Source of the DNA: Acanthaster planci
Lineage: Eukaryota > Echinodermata > Asteroidea > Valvatida > Acanthasteridae
Length of the DNA: 41,026 nt
Direction of reading: 5' to 3'
NCBI RefSeq assembly: GCF_001949145.1
Contig: NW_019091711.1
Span: 49,551 to 90,576, forward strand
Part shown: in pieces, positions 23,701 through 32,764 of the stretch
Layout: every line of letters starts with the position of its first letter
Position numbering within the stretch: position 1 is the stretch's first letter
The notes under the pieces: generated by a model
What the model was told of the DNA's origin: nothing
Databases searched by the model: none
Seen by the model: only the letters and a program-made list of their open reading frames with translations
Translations under genes and position numbers: made by a program

Positions 23701-24780
23701 GCCAGTGGTTTGTTTTTTTGTGATTTCCTAGACCTGGAGAGGATCGTTGGATATAAATTTAGTTCAAATAAGCCTATGTTTAAAGGGTTACAGAAATTCA
23801 AAGCATTTAGTTCACGCGATACAGTGTGATGCAGTTGAAATACTTCGCGTGAATTGAATGTTTTCAATTTCTGTATTCCCCTTTAAATACCCACGCAAGG
23901 GAAACGTAAGGAGTGGTCACTTTGGGAGGAATGCGTAATAAAACGTACATGCCCACGCGAGGAGTTACACAGCGTCAATCCGACACATGTAGTACATATA
24001 TTTTACAGGCCTATTACAGGCTAAACAATGCTGACCTCTTCGGACACCATTAGAAAACGACTTGTTTACAAAGAGGATTCTTGAGTAAGGGGATAGGTCT
24101 TAAATTACCACATCAAACACGCTGTTTAAATTAAAATATCAAACACGCTATTTTTCACATTCAAGTTGCTTTTGTTTCAACATACAGTTACGATTACAAC
24201 AATTCATAACCATTCCATTCAAACAAATACATGTATTACAATTTTGTCAGTGATAATCAACTGTATAACAGTGTTTTCTGGCGTAACAAGCTACAACAAG
24301 CCATAAGCATACAAATATGGGTTTAGAGACGAACTTCTTCTGAAGAAATGTGAACGTGTTATCTGCCAAGATGATTGTCAGAGTTGTGGTAGTGTTTGCG
24401 CAAATTTTGAGTAGAGATAAATGGTCCATAATACGGAGTTCAAAAATATCCTCGTCAGAAAATCACTTGAGGCTTGTTTTTGCGTTGTTTTTAAAGGTTG
24501 CTGATCATTCAGAACTGGTTGGCTGTAAATCAGCTGCATGTACATGCAAATTTATCAATTACAATAAAATGAAAGTGAATGTCACCAAGTTACACAAAAA
24601 TTGAACATTAAACCGTCATTTCTTTGTAAAGAATTTGACTCTACTGGTGGAATGAAAAAGGCTTTGCTCAAGAATGATTTTCAAGTACTAACCGTACAAA
24701 GACCACAATATATTCGCTTAACGACAAACTACAATAAAAACTCAAGATCTTGACCATAGTCATGCGATTTGTGTTTAAGT
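20761..24780. other. Intergenic, no gene recognised
   Basis: About 4 kb without a recognisable gene. Open frames at 22840-23148, 22922-23230 and 23518-23829 (plus) and 23867-23490 (minus) reach about 100-125 codons but show no domain, splice pattern or codon bias that I can use to call them. No tRNA or other RNA gene is seen. Confidence 0.4.
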
Positions 24781-25970
24781 TTAAAATTCATTGTTCAGTC
24801 GCCTGCGCTTTCTGAAGATTTTGCGTCCATTAGTGTCAATTGCTCTTTTACAGTTACGCAATTCCATCTCTTGCAGACATTGTGGAACCTGAATAACGTG
24901 AAAAAAGTGGGCCTGGTCTAACTGACCCACTTTGCTACTCTTTGGTTTTCTGCACCTATTCGATACAAGATTATTTTCATTCTTCGTGCTAGCCGGACAG
25001 CGAAGTTCACACTCGACGAGCTTGTTCGTTGCATGCGTACCAACTCTTCAATCGGAAATTCATCATCACTCGCATCAGTGCTTGGAGATTAAACTGAATC
25101 GAGATCTAGAGTTGGTACTGTGCTGAGTTTAATCGCAGGATTAATTTGAATGAGCATTTTTTCAATGATGATTGAATTGGTTTTCAATGCATTTTGCCAT
25201 TATTCCTTTCATCATATCCCTCTGTTCCGTTTCAAGTTCTTTGAGGAAGCTAACTACTTTGTCATCTTCAAACATCAGAGGGATTTTTTTCTTCAGCGCT
25301 TCAACTTCATTGTCTTCTCCACTGTGGTTTTGGGTGTTCTCTTTGTTTGTGCTATTGGAATTTGTTCTGTACGTGTGCCCGTTACATCATTGTGGATCTT
25401 GTTGCCATTATCAACCCCCAAAATGTCAGTTGCGTCATCTCCCTCAGAACCGTCTTCATCGTCCTCGTCAGTCGTGTTTGTTTCATCTGCATAGTACCGA
25501 TCTAAGGCCAAATCGCTTGTGTAATCTTGATCAGTGCTGTCTGTCATGTCACCGCCAATCTTGTCTGTATCGTCTTCCTTATCGTTGCTGTCTGTCACAA
25601 ACTGACAAACGTCTGTTAAACCATCTTGATCAGTATCATCAGAATCATATGGATTTTTTAGTTCAATGTCGCCCGCGGTTCCTTCGTCGTCGTTGCCCAA
25701 GGATTCTTCGTCAATGTAGCATTGATTTTCTTTGCTATTGTCGCGCGCGGTTTCTTCATCCTTGTCACCTGCAATTTCTTCTACGTTGTCGTGAGAAGTT
25801 TCTTTGCAAATTTCACACCCAGTTTTTTTAAGTTGTCGCCCTCTGCTTCTTCGCCATTCGTGTGTTGGCCCTGTCCCCGAAACCGTATATGAGCCTGTTC
25901 CTGTTGTTTCTTCTTTGTCGCAGTGCCACCTTGTTTCTGCTGAAACAAGTGAGGAGTCGCCAAGTACCAA
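24781..25970 (-). pseudogene. Broken gene: acidic region, helical region, BEN-like start
   Basis: The minus strand reads as one decayed protein gene. The first frame (25970-25293, Met at 25970) is rich in Asp, Glu, Thr and Ser, with DSDDTDQDGLTDVC resembling a calcium-binding loop. A second frame, open to 25162, carries EVEALKKKIPLMFEDD and VVSFLKELETEQRDMM, a likely coiled coil. A third (about 25090-24920) has DEFPIEELVRMQ and SSSVNFAVRLARRM, which resembles the opening helix of BEN domains (DNA and chromatin-binding). The last (about 24900-24781) ends KIFRKRRRLNNEF and TAA. The joins need frameshifts or unseen introns. A plus-strand frame over the same DNA (25172-25831) is Cys/Leu/Arg-rich and looks like a shadow. 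The BEN assignment is tentative. Confidence 0.35.
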
Positions 25971-26970
25971 ATTGGACTACGATTTATTCTCGAGAATTTG
26001 TTTCATTTGTAAACGAAAAATCGTGACTACCCACGTGACGTTTGCCACGAGCTACATGTTGGAGAACAAAAGTGTGACATTTAAGGGTTTGTTAAATAAC
26101 AGGATAAACAAAAAAGGATGAATTTAATGAAGATCCTGAAATCAGCTTTAAGTCTAGTGTCCCCCGGCTGCGTTTAAGTCAGAACACAGGCGTTCTGGCT
26201 TGCACAGTCAAACGTTATTGAAACCCCGGAATTCATGGATATGTCAAACAAACATCAAGAGCAAAGCCGCCAGAGCCAACTCCCCCTGTGATCACTTAAT
26301 ACCGGCCTTTTCTTTCTCCAAATATTCAGATGGTGGTTTTCAGGAATTGACCGACGGAGCGCAGGGGGATGTTTTACAAGCCAGACAGAAGCCGGGTAGT
26401 ATATTCCACGGGATTTTTTTTCCGGATCAGGTGCTCGGAGGGATAAATCTAGCAAATCTGGGATAAATCTAGACTGAAAGTCACCTGTTTCATTTTTTTC
26501 ATTTTCTCATGTTTTGGTTTCTTCGTAAATTTGTCCAAAGGGGCTCTGTCATACTTGTTAAAATTGTGCGGTCATCTACAGTAAGACATTTCACAGTGGA
26601 GCCAGTTATGAACAAAATAGCAAAATTGCTGTTCATTTTTACGAACAAGGAGTTCCATTAACTGGTTGACGATTGCCTTCCCCTGCGCAGGTAGGCAGAG
26701 TTCCACGATTTAACAAGAAGCAGGCTGTTCAATTCAGATAAAAGTAGTACTTCATGCAGTTGACTTCAATGTTTTAGCAATCATCTAATGAACAATTCAG
26801 GCTTAAACCTGTTACGGTTGATCGTTTACGAAAATGTTGAAGACTAAAAGAACTTTTTATCATTACTTCCAATCTGATGACGTCATCGGCCCCAAATTTC
26901 ACACGTGTTAACTGGGTTACGATCATTGTCTACATCAATTTTCAGGACAAACGTCACAACAGACATCTAC
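25971..26970. other. Intergenic, no gene seen
   Basis: No coding region is recognised. The 13-mer GGGATAAATCTAG is repeated at about 26441 and 26460. Near 26873 a CTGATGACGTCATC word anticipates the motif-rich repeats that follow. Confidence 0.4.
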
Positions 26971-27474
26971 TCAAAGTTCATTTTTCAGGATTTTTAACCT
27001 GTCGCTAGAGGGCGCTCGACAATTACGTGACGTCATCCGCAGATGATTTTAAGAATACTATACCCCCAGTAACACCGTTGAAAGCAAGTTGATACCTATT
27101 ACCACTTTCAAACAATGAACCCACTTCAATTTTGACCGGAAGGGTCACGTGATTTGACCCACACAAGATAAATGAAGACCCAATTTTACCTTCGCACTTG
27201 CCGCAAACAGAATGTTACAGGAAACCACGATTGATTTTACAATGATTTTTACAACATTCATGTAATACTGAAATATTGAAAATTTAATAATAAATGAGAT
27301 GATGTCATCATGACGTAATTTTGTCATTGATTTCTTTAAGGTTTGTCCTTGGTGTAACTTTAATGACAATCAAACATCGCTAAGTTACCAAAATTGAGCC
27401 TCAAAAACGTGTACAAAGTCAAACGGCCAAACTAAATGTTACAAAATCAACAATAAATCACTGAATGACGTCAT
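26971..27474 (+). repeat. ~500-bp direct repeat, copy A
   Basis: This aligns along its length with 28372-28885. Shared blocks include CTAGAGGGCGCTCGA, GTGACGTCATC, AACACCGTTGAAA, GATACCTATTACCA, GATTTGACCCACAC and GACGTCATCATGACGT-like words. The copies differ by many substitutions and small indels. No coding frame is seen. Copy A runs straight into the tandem array. Confidence 0.8.
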
Positions 27475-28170
27475 GTCACGTGACTTGCCTTCTGATGACA
27501 TCATCATGTAAGGTCAACATTGCTTTAAACCACTCCCTTTTCACGATATCTGCAAGATTTGAACCAAATAGGATATCTACTTCTGGGCTTTAAACAGTGC
27601 ACACTTAATTACTTGTCTGCTGATGACGTCATTATCACATAAGGTCAATGTACCTTTAAAGCACTCCTTTTTCAAGACATCTGCAAGATTTGAACCCGAT
27701 CTGACATGTACTTCAGGAGATAAAAGGTTTAAAGAGTGCACTCTTTTGTCACGTGACTTGTCTGCTGATGACCACAACCTCCTTCGTCCTTCGACCACAA
27801 CAAGCTTTGTGCCACAACCTCCGTGTTCATCCTTTTTATTCCCCCCTCATGAGGACTCTATGCAACTTGTGGAAACAACAGACATGTACTTCAGGAGATA
27901 TGGGGTCTTAAAGAGTGCACCATTCAATGTCACGTGACTTGTCTCCTGATGAAGTTATGCTCACGAGGTCAAAATTCCTCTAAAGCACTCCCTTTTCAAG
28001 ATATCTGCAAGATTTGAACCAATTTGGATATACACTTCAGGAAATATAGTACTTTAAATGAGACACCATTTAATGTCACGTGACTCGTCTGCTGATGGTA
28101 TTGTCATCACCTGAGGTCAATTTCTGTTTGTAAACTTTCCTAACTGCCTGCAAGGTGTAAACCCAATACA
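27475..28170 (+). repeat. Tandem array of ~140-bp units rich in E-box, CRE and AGGTCA words
   Basis: Five units start near 27475, 27611, 27748, 27929 and 28075. A full unit reads GTCACGTGACTTG, TCTGCTGATGACGTCAT, an AAGGTCA word, AAAGCACTCC, AAGATATCTGCAAGATTTGA, a CTTCAGGAGATA block and AGTGCACC. Unit 2 has lost the first word; unit 3 has a diverged middle. CACGTG is the core of bHLH-zip sites, TGACGTCA the core of CREB/ATF sites, and AAGGTCA a nuclear-receptor half-site. Whether any factor binds is unknown; the array could equally be part of a decayed transposon. Confidence 0.8.
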
Positions 28171-28371
28171 ATAAGACATATACAATACAAAACAGTATAC
28201 TTATCGCAGAAAAAAGGACAGATTACATATCTTAAACATTTGTCACTTTGGGCGTTCCATACAATTCGATCTGCCTTGGTAGCACGTGGTCGGCATTTTG
28301 CCAAGTCCTGAGTATCAAGCCCTACGCTCTGTGCCTACGTTGCAGGCAGATATTGGGCGTCCACACCGTCC

Positions 28372-28885
28372 ATTCAAAATTCATTTTTCGGAATTTTTAC
28401 CCTGTTCCTAGAGGGCGCTCGAAATTTAGGTGACGTCATCAGATAATTTGTAGAGTACTATACCCCAGCAGACAAACACCGTTGAAAACAACTCGATACC
28501 TATTACCAGTTTTAACACAATAAGGCCACTTCCGGTCTCGCTGGAAGGAAGGGTCATGTGATTTGACCCACACGAGATGAATTGAAGACAACATTTTATC
28601 CTGGCACTTGCTGCAAAAGGTATGTTTCAGGAAGCCAGGGCTGATTATATAGGAAGTTTCATAAATTTAACAGAATATTTAATATTCAAAATTTAATGAT
28701 AAATCACGTGATGACGTCATCATGACGTGAATAATTCAGAATTGTCTTTGTTATAGTTAGTACTTGCTACAAATTTGATGATGATCAACAAAAACTACGG
28801 TTCTAAAATAGTCCCTCATGTACGGGTATAAAGTCAATGGGCTGAATTAAATTGTAAAAATCTATAATAAATCAATAATGTGATA
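28372..28885 (+). repeat. ~500-bp direct repeat, copy B
   Basis: Diverged second copy of 26971-27474, in the same orientation, from TCAAAATTCATTTTTCGG to about AATAAATCAATAATGTGAT. With copy A it flanks the tandem array, a layout that could come from LTRs of a small non-autonomous element, unequal exchange in a larger satellite, or segmental duplication. Clear terminal TG...CA boundaries were not found. Confidence 0.75.
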
Positions 28886-29353
28886 CTGACTCATTTTTAG
28901 AAAAACAATCTTTATTTTCCACACTTTTACACACAAATATCTAACCAGGATGGGTTTATTGTCATTTATCAAACTTATAGGAATAATATATAGGAAAATT
29001 ATCAATCTTATAGGAATTAGGTACAGGAAAAATAGGCTTTTTTAACCATTACATCATACTTATTGTTGCTAAGTTACTACGTGCGCGGGCTCCGGCAGTC
29101 GCCTGCCCTGACATCCACAGGTAACTTTGTCATAATTATAGATCGATTTTGGTGCTGATAATTCATGTTTCAATTCATTTGGGAAAGTAATGAGTCGCCA
29201 GCCCCTGACATCCACAGGTGCTGGCTGAAAGGTGTAGCAGACGAAACAAATCGTTATACACGAGGCAAGCTGACAATCCTGCTTTGGTCTACCTACATCC
29301 TTCGAGTCCAAAGGACCTGTGTGCCGATTTAACCCTTCCCCGTCCCTTCTTAA
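28886..29353. other. Left flank of the virus-like block
   Basis: No gene is recognised. The 16-mer CCTGACATCCACAGGT occurs at 29108-29123 and again at 29204-29219. This could mark the edge of the virus-like block or a short host repeat. Sequence from 29218 to 29400 has an open plus frame with no recognisable domain. Confidence 0.45.
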
Positions 29354-29671
29354 CCCAAGGAGACCCCTACTTCCGCGCGCACCCCACCCCACCACAGTAG
29401 TTATTGCTCTAACAGTACAAATCTCTGTTATTGTGAGGACTGCCAAGACTGTAGTGATTGTTTTTACTGCGAGAGTTGTCAGAACTGCGGTGATTGTACT
29501 CGTTGTATTGAGTGTTTTAAATGCCAAGATTATAAGTATTGTGTGAACTGTGTTGATGTGCAAAACCAAGAATTTTTGTTACGAACACTTGATGACAGAT
29601 ATGAAAGGTTAAAACTTGTTACAGACCAAAACTATATGCCAAAAACAAATTTAGGAAAGAGATTATTATAG
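29354..29671 (+). CDS. Triplet-cysteine ORF (Cys at every third residue)
   Basis: The frame is open from a stop at 29351 to TAG at 29669-29671, with no ATG before the Cys region. It either starts upstream through a splice (acceptor-like CCACCACAG at 29397 after a pyrimidine-rich tract) or is 5'-truncated. From about 29426 it reads CEDCQDCSDCFYCESC and on: eleven consecutive cysteines spaced exactly three residues apart, then one position changed to Tyr, then two more Cys in register. Fifteen Cys occur in about 46 residues. The tail is helical (LRTLDDRYERLKLV) and ends GKRLL. Such spacing suggests a metal-binding or disulphide ladder, but I do not recognise the family. Beyond the TAG the same frame continues as an Arg-rich stretch overlapping the next ORF. 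Confidence 0.55.
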   Translation, partial: PKETPTSARTPPHHSSYCSNSTNLCYCEDCQDCSDCFYCESCQNCGDCTRCIECFKCQDYKYCVNCVDVQNQEFLLRTLDDRYERLKLVTDQNYMPKTNLGKRLL

Positions 29672-29681
29672 AGTGGGTTTA

Positions 29682-29960
29682 ATGTTAGAAAAAGAAGAAT
29701 CAGAGTCAGAAGAAGAACCAACTTACCGTTTAGTAGGACAAGCAAACCAAGGTATATTGGATTTATTAGAACCAGAGTCAAAACCAGAGTCGGAGTCAGA
29801 AGAACAAGATCTACTGGATTTACTAGAACCAGAAGAAGGTTACGGCCCAAAATCAGAACCAGAAGAAGAACCTCGGATAGAAAACGACTTTGAGGTTGAG
29901 TTTATTAGTGACGGGGTGGATTTAATAGAAACCTTCCCTGGTTATACGCCAGAAGACTAA
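29682..29960 (+). CDS. Acidic ORF with repeated DLLEPE motifs
   Basis: 92 codons from ATG 29682 to TAA, with an upstream in-frame GTG at 29673. The protein is rich in Glu and Ser (KEESESEEEPTYR) and has an internal duplication: GILDLLEPESKPESESEE and LLDLLEPEEG. The LLDLL core resembles clathrin-box-type short motifs, which is only suggestive. It ends EVEFISDGVDLIETFPGYTP. It starts 11 bp after the stop of the cysteine ORF. The frame two bases downstream is Arg-rich until about 29891, partly because shifted GAA codons read as AGA. The function is unknown. Confidence 0.55.
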   Translation: MLEKEESESEEEPTYRLVGQANQGILDLLEPESKPESESEEQDLLDLLEPEEGYGPKSEPEEEPRIENDFEVEFISDGVDLIETFPGYTPED

Positions 29961-30085
29961 CTTGATAAACAACAACAAAAGACACTTAAATCGGTTACTC
30001 TTTTTTGGGGTAACTGGGTTTTTTTTTAACCTAACCGTGAAACGACTAGTTTAAACAAATAGACTTTAAGTAAAAACAAACAAAC
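29961..30085 (+). other. Short intergenic spacer in the virus-like block
   Basis: A 125-bp AT-rich spacer. It contains a weak stem GTTAC/GTAAC around a T-rich loop near 29995-30015 and a long T run. It may hold the promoter of the following ORFs; no clear TATA box is seen. Confidence 0.3.
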
Positions 30086-30259
30086 ATGACACACGCAGAG
30101 ATCTGTTACCTGCTCGGTAACAAACACGAATGGCCACCAACACCACCACCACGACCAAAAAAACCCTGCGAGCACCAAATATTTGAAATGGACGAAAGAC
30201 ATGTCCGTAAAAAATGTGGACTAATCTTTGGTTGGGTTTGTTCATATACCCCTGAATAG
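30086..30259 (+). CDS. 57-aa ORF with Cys/His pattern
   Basis: ATG at 30086, TAG at 30257-30259. It begins MTHAEICYLLG, passes a proline run (PPTPPPRPKK) and then has CEHQIFEMDERHVRKKCGLI. Cys, His, His and Cys in this order could hold zinc. I do not recognise the family. Its stop codon is followed directly by the ATG of the next ORF, suggesting one shared transcript. Confidence 0.45.
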   Translation: MTHAEICYLLGNKHEWPPTPPPRPKKPCEHQIFEMDERHVRKKCGLIFGWVCSYTPE

Positions 30260-30400
30260 ATGGGAGATAGATTTCTTCATCATCACGTTTGGAAAAAAGA
30301 ACCGCCGTGGAAACCAAAGAAGACTTGGAAAGAACTTAACATTGAATTATCCTATGACCGATCTGCTCGCATGGTAAGATGTCTAGAGGTAGACCGTTGA
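30260..30400 (+). CDS. 46-aa basic ORF
   Basis: ATG at 30260, the base after the previous stop, and TGA at 30398-30400. The peptide is rich in Lys, Trp and His (RFLHHHVWKKEPPWKPKKTW). It overlaps the following ORF by 22 bp. No family is recognised. Short length lowers confidence, but tight spacing on both sides supports a real gene. Confidence 0.4.
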   Translation: MGDRFLHHHVWKKEPPWKPKKTWKELNIELSYDRSARMVRCLEVDR

Positions 30401-30603
30401 GGGCTTTAATCGCGTTATGTCATGAAGAGGCAAACGGAGAGGACGATTTAAGAGTAAAAGATCTGTTTAAAGTTTCAGATAATTATTGGAAAAACGCCTA
30501 TGAAAAATTAAAACGTCGCCAAACAAGATTTGTCAAAACGTATATAATAAAATGGAGACTCGCACTTTTTACTTGCGTCAAAATCCTCAGACGTTTAAAT
30601 TGA
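30379..30603 (+). CDS. 74-aa ORF, helical and basic
   Basis: ATG at 30379, TGA ending at 30603. It starts MSRGRPLRALIALCHEEANG, followed by VKDLFKVSDNYWKNAYEKLK and a basic, hydrophobic end. It overlaps its upstream and downstream neighbours, as in compact viral genomes. Possibly a small DNA-binding or regulatory protein; not recognised. Confidence 0.45.
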   Translation: MSRGRPLRALIALCHEEANGEDDLRVKDLFKVSDNYWKNAYEKLKRRQTRFVKTYIIKWRLALFTCVKILRRLN

Positions 30604-30930
30604 AAAACGTTATCGATAATTCAAAGGGTGATAAGGTAATCTTAGTTTAGAAGATTTTATTTGAAAGAGGTTATACATTGGAAGAGGATCAGCTCACGTT
30701 TATTTATTGTCCCCAATTGGACACTAACTATAATTGTTACATCGCTTGACCTGCTACAAGTGATTTCAACAAATCAATATTTTCGTAGCGATTTTGAAAC
30801 GCCCAGAAAATTGCACTCGAGAAATATAGACGAGTTAACTTTTTACCTCAGATCAACAAATGGGGAACTGTTACAGAACCAAAACGACGGAGTAATTATC
30901 GAGCTTAATATATTAGTGGCGACAATATAA
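30552..30930 (+). pseudogene. Small probable structural protein, interrupted
   Basis: The frame from ATG 30552 (METRTFYLRQNPQTFKL) hits TAG at 30648-30650, continues in the same frame to a stop near 30750, and then similarity moves to the frame ending at 30930. The final segment, IDELTFYLRSTNGELLQNQN then DGVIIELNI, has a beta-strand pattern I associate with small proteins of polymerase-B virus-like elements in invertebrates, though I cannot name it. One stop and one frameshift break it. Intact length would be near 125 residues. Confidence 0.4.
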
Positions 30931-30949
30931 AACGCGTATATAATAAAAG

Positions 30950-31431
30950 ATGACGACTAACATTTACCAAGATTTGACTTTAAACTCGGCCGAACAAGCC
31001 GAGACTAAAGTTTACAGACTCAGAAAGATTGAAGAAAATAAATCCCAGATTTAAAGAGAACGCGCACGAAGCTAACTAGAAAAAGATTAAACGGGTACTA
31101 ACTGCACTCGGTTACGTGCAGTACGACGTGGAAGCGTTGGGCGCTACCTCGGCAGCCGTTGGCATTCCCGCTAATTTAGGCGTCGTTACCGGGCCTGTGG
31201 GGACTAGTCATGGAAGGCATCGCTATCGGTGCGTTAGGTGCCTACGCAGTGCTTAAGTACGCCACTAAACGATTAACTCACAAAACCAAAAAGCTAAACA
31301 CCATCGGGAAATACGTATCACACGCGATTAAAGACGGTGATATATCGCAGGAAGAATTTGTACTTATTTTGTTCGAAATAAAAAAGTTTAAAGAAATGAA
31401 AGAAAAGATCAAGTCAAATACGTCTACATAA
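30950..31431 (+). pseudogene. Hydrophobic Gly/Ala-rich minor virion-type protein, broken
   Basis: ATG at 30950 opens with a charged helix (NSAEQAETKVYRLRKIEENK), then stops at about 31052. The next segment (about 31080-31200, another frame) is Gly/Ala/Val-rich: GATSAAVGIPANLGVVTGP. From about 31210 a third frame gives IAIGALGAYAVLKYATKRLT, then LNTIGKYVSHAIKDGDISQE and EFVLILFEIKKFKEMKEKI. A glycine-rich hydrophobic patch followed by amphipathic helices is a layout I have seen in proteins of polymerase-B elements. It would suit a membrane-active minor capsid protein, by analogy only. At least two frameshifts interrupt it. A frame carrying late-domain motifs follows. Confidence 0.5.
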
Positions 31432-31432
31432 T

Positions 31433-31564
31433 TACAAGAAACCAAAGTTGAACAGCAAAGAAGAATTTGAACGTCAAGTCAACGAAGGAGCAGAAGCGGC
31501 GAGCAAAGCGATCGAGCCACCTGCTTATCAAGCGTTTCAGCCGACGGCGCCTCCTTTAAAATAA
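31433..31564 (+). CDS. C-terminal segment with PPxY and PTAP late-domain motifs
   Basis: In the frame ending at TAA 31562-31564 the peptide reads KLNSKEEFERQVNEG and AASKAIEPPAYQAFQPTAP. PPAY (31517-31528) is a PPxY motif, which binds Nedd4-type ubiquitin ligases. PTAP (31541-31552) binds Tsg101 of ESCRT-I. Both are late domains used by enveloped viruses for budding, and PPxY also occurs in adenovirus protein VI. It probably was the tail of the preceding hydrophobic protein, which ends in a different frame at 31431. No own start codon is evident. Confidence 0.5.
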   Translation, partial: YKKPKLNSKEEFERQVNEGAEAASKAIEPPAYQAFQPTAPPLK

Positions 31565-31580
31565 AAAAGACGTATAAAAA

Positions 31581-32393
31581 ATGTGAGCCAACTTTAGTAA
31601 TTTATCAGTCGCAGTCAACAAAGACAAATCGTTACCGCCGAATTTCCAAATTTAACGCGCGTGTATAAATTACCAAAGGTCACCAAGGACGAAGCCGTCA
31701 ACCGCTGGGTGACCGAGCCAATTTCGTTTTATCAAAATCAATTTATTTTTTGCGGTCTATTGCGCGACGACGGCCTGCGGTGTGGGTTTTGATTTGCTGC
31801 CTGATCCCAATCCATACGTGTCGGCTTTATTCAGTTTACACGTATATTACACGGTACGAAAAATATTTTACGACTGCGTGATGCCCATTTCGAGTGATGA
31901 CGTATTTGACGCGTTACACAATAATAACGATCATCGGGAGTTTACCGACACGTGTCCTTTATACAGAGTCGATTCAAACAAGTCGTCTAAACAAACTCGC
32001 GACACTTTGTCAAACAGATTAGGAACTGCCTATTATTACGACAACGGTTTTACACCTTTCCCTAATACAAATTACGATGCGCACGACTTACACGTCACTA
32101 ATGGCAAATACGAGGGGTCTACTTTTATGGGCTTTGGCTGGGCTAAACCACCTAAAGGCTCGGGTCACGTGAGTACTTATACGGTCAATTGGGTTTACAG
32201 TCGGACGCAGTCACTTTGGCCTGGTGGGACTTTATTTTCTAGGACTATGTTAACACCCGTGGGAATCACCAAGGTAAACGAATCCATTAGGGCTTACGTA
32301 TACGCGTTACAGACCAAGACTAGCGTTTTGGCCACTGGCACCAGGTTAAGACACAAAGCAAAAATTTATTACGATCGTGGAATCTTTAATTAA
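31581..32393 (+). pseudogene. Probable virion protein of the polymerase-B element type, frameshifted
   Basis: The start ATG 31581 is followed at once by TGA. The N-terminal region changes frame near 31655 and again near 31750, at a T run. From about 31755 the frame is open to TAA 32391-32393. Recognisable blocks are FAVYCATTACGVGFDLL, ALFSLHVYYTVRKIFYDC, NRLGTAYYYDNGF and INESIRAYVYALQ-like text (VNESIRAYVYAL), ending TGTRLRHKAKIYY. The cysteine-Ala-Thr-Thr block and the following helical His-x-Tyr-Tyr block recall a conserved protein of Polinton-like elements in cnidarians and other invertebrates. I take it to be a capsid-associated protein, but have no structural proof. Length is about 265 residues. 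Confidence 0.5.
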
Positions 32394-32438
32394 TTCAGCC
32401 CCTGATCTCAAACAGTCGATTGACCAATTTCAAGATTC

Positions 32439-32714
32439 ATGCAATACGCAAAAATGCCTTTAAATTTCGTAGTTGCACCGGGGTTATATTTGGTGCCCTC
32501 AGACATGGACTTACATCTCGGCACTTTCGAGGGTTATAACAATAACTTACAAATTGCGGCTTAAGACATGAGGACTGGTTACGTACTGAGTTTGAATTTA
32601 AGACCAGAGGTTAAAAATGATTTTAATGATGAAGCGACCGAAAAAGAACAAAGAACCGACAATTTTACCGAATCAAAATTTAAAGCCAATTTTAAGCCCC
32701 GTTTCAGAACGTAA
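32439..32714 (+). pseudogene. Small ORF with one internal stop, end of plus-strand gene run
   Basis: ATG at 32439, in-frame TAA at 32562-32564, then the same frame stays open to TAA 32712-32714. The first part is MPLNFVVAPGLYLVPSDMDL, then LGTFEGYNNNLQIA. The second is GYVLSLNLRPEVKNDFND followed by a Phe/Lys-rich tail. The continuous frame across one stop suggests a single mutation in a gene of about 90 codons. It is the last plus-strand gene before the convergent minus-strand ORFs. Function unknown. Confidence 0.45.
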
Positions 32715-32764
32715 GCCTTATGTTATTTAAAGTTTTGACTGAAACGGTTTGATTTAAGGAGTAA

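Noticed and set aside
25172-25831. 219-codon plus-strand ORF rich in Cys, Leu and Arg
   Set aside because: It is antisense to the acidic minus-strand gene; its composition is what acidic codons give when reversed.
27475-28170. CRISPR-like array
   Set aside because: Units are ~140 bp without a constant-repeat/unique-spacer pattern, and the genome is eukaryotic.
29069-29569. 166-codon minus-strand ORF over the cysteine ORF
   Set aside because: Thr/Ile/Val repeats here are the reverse complement of the regular TGT/TGC codons; the plus-strand periodicity explains it better.
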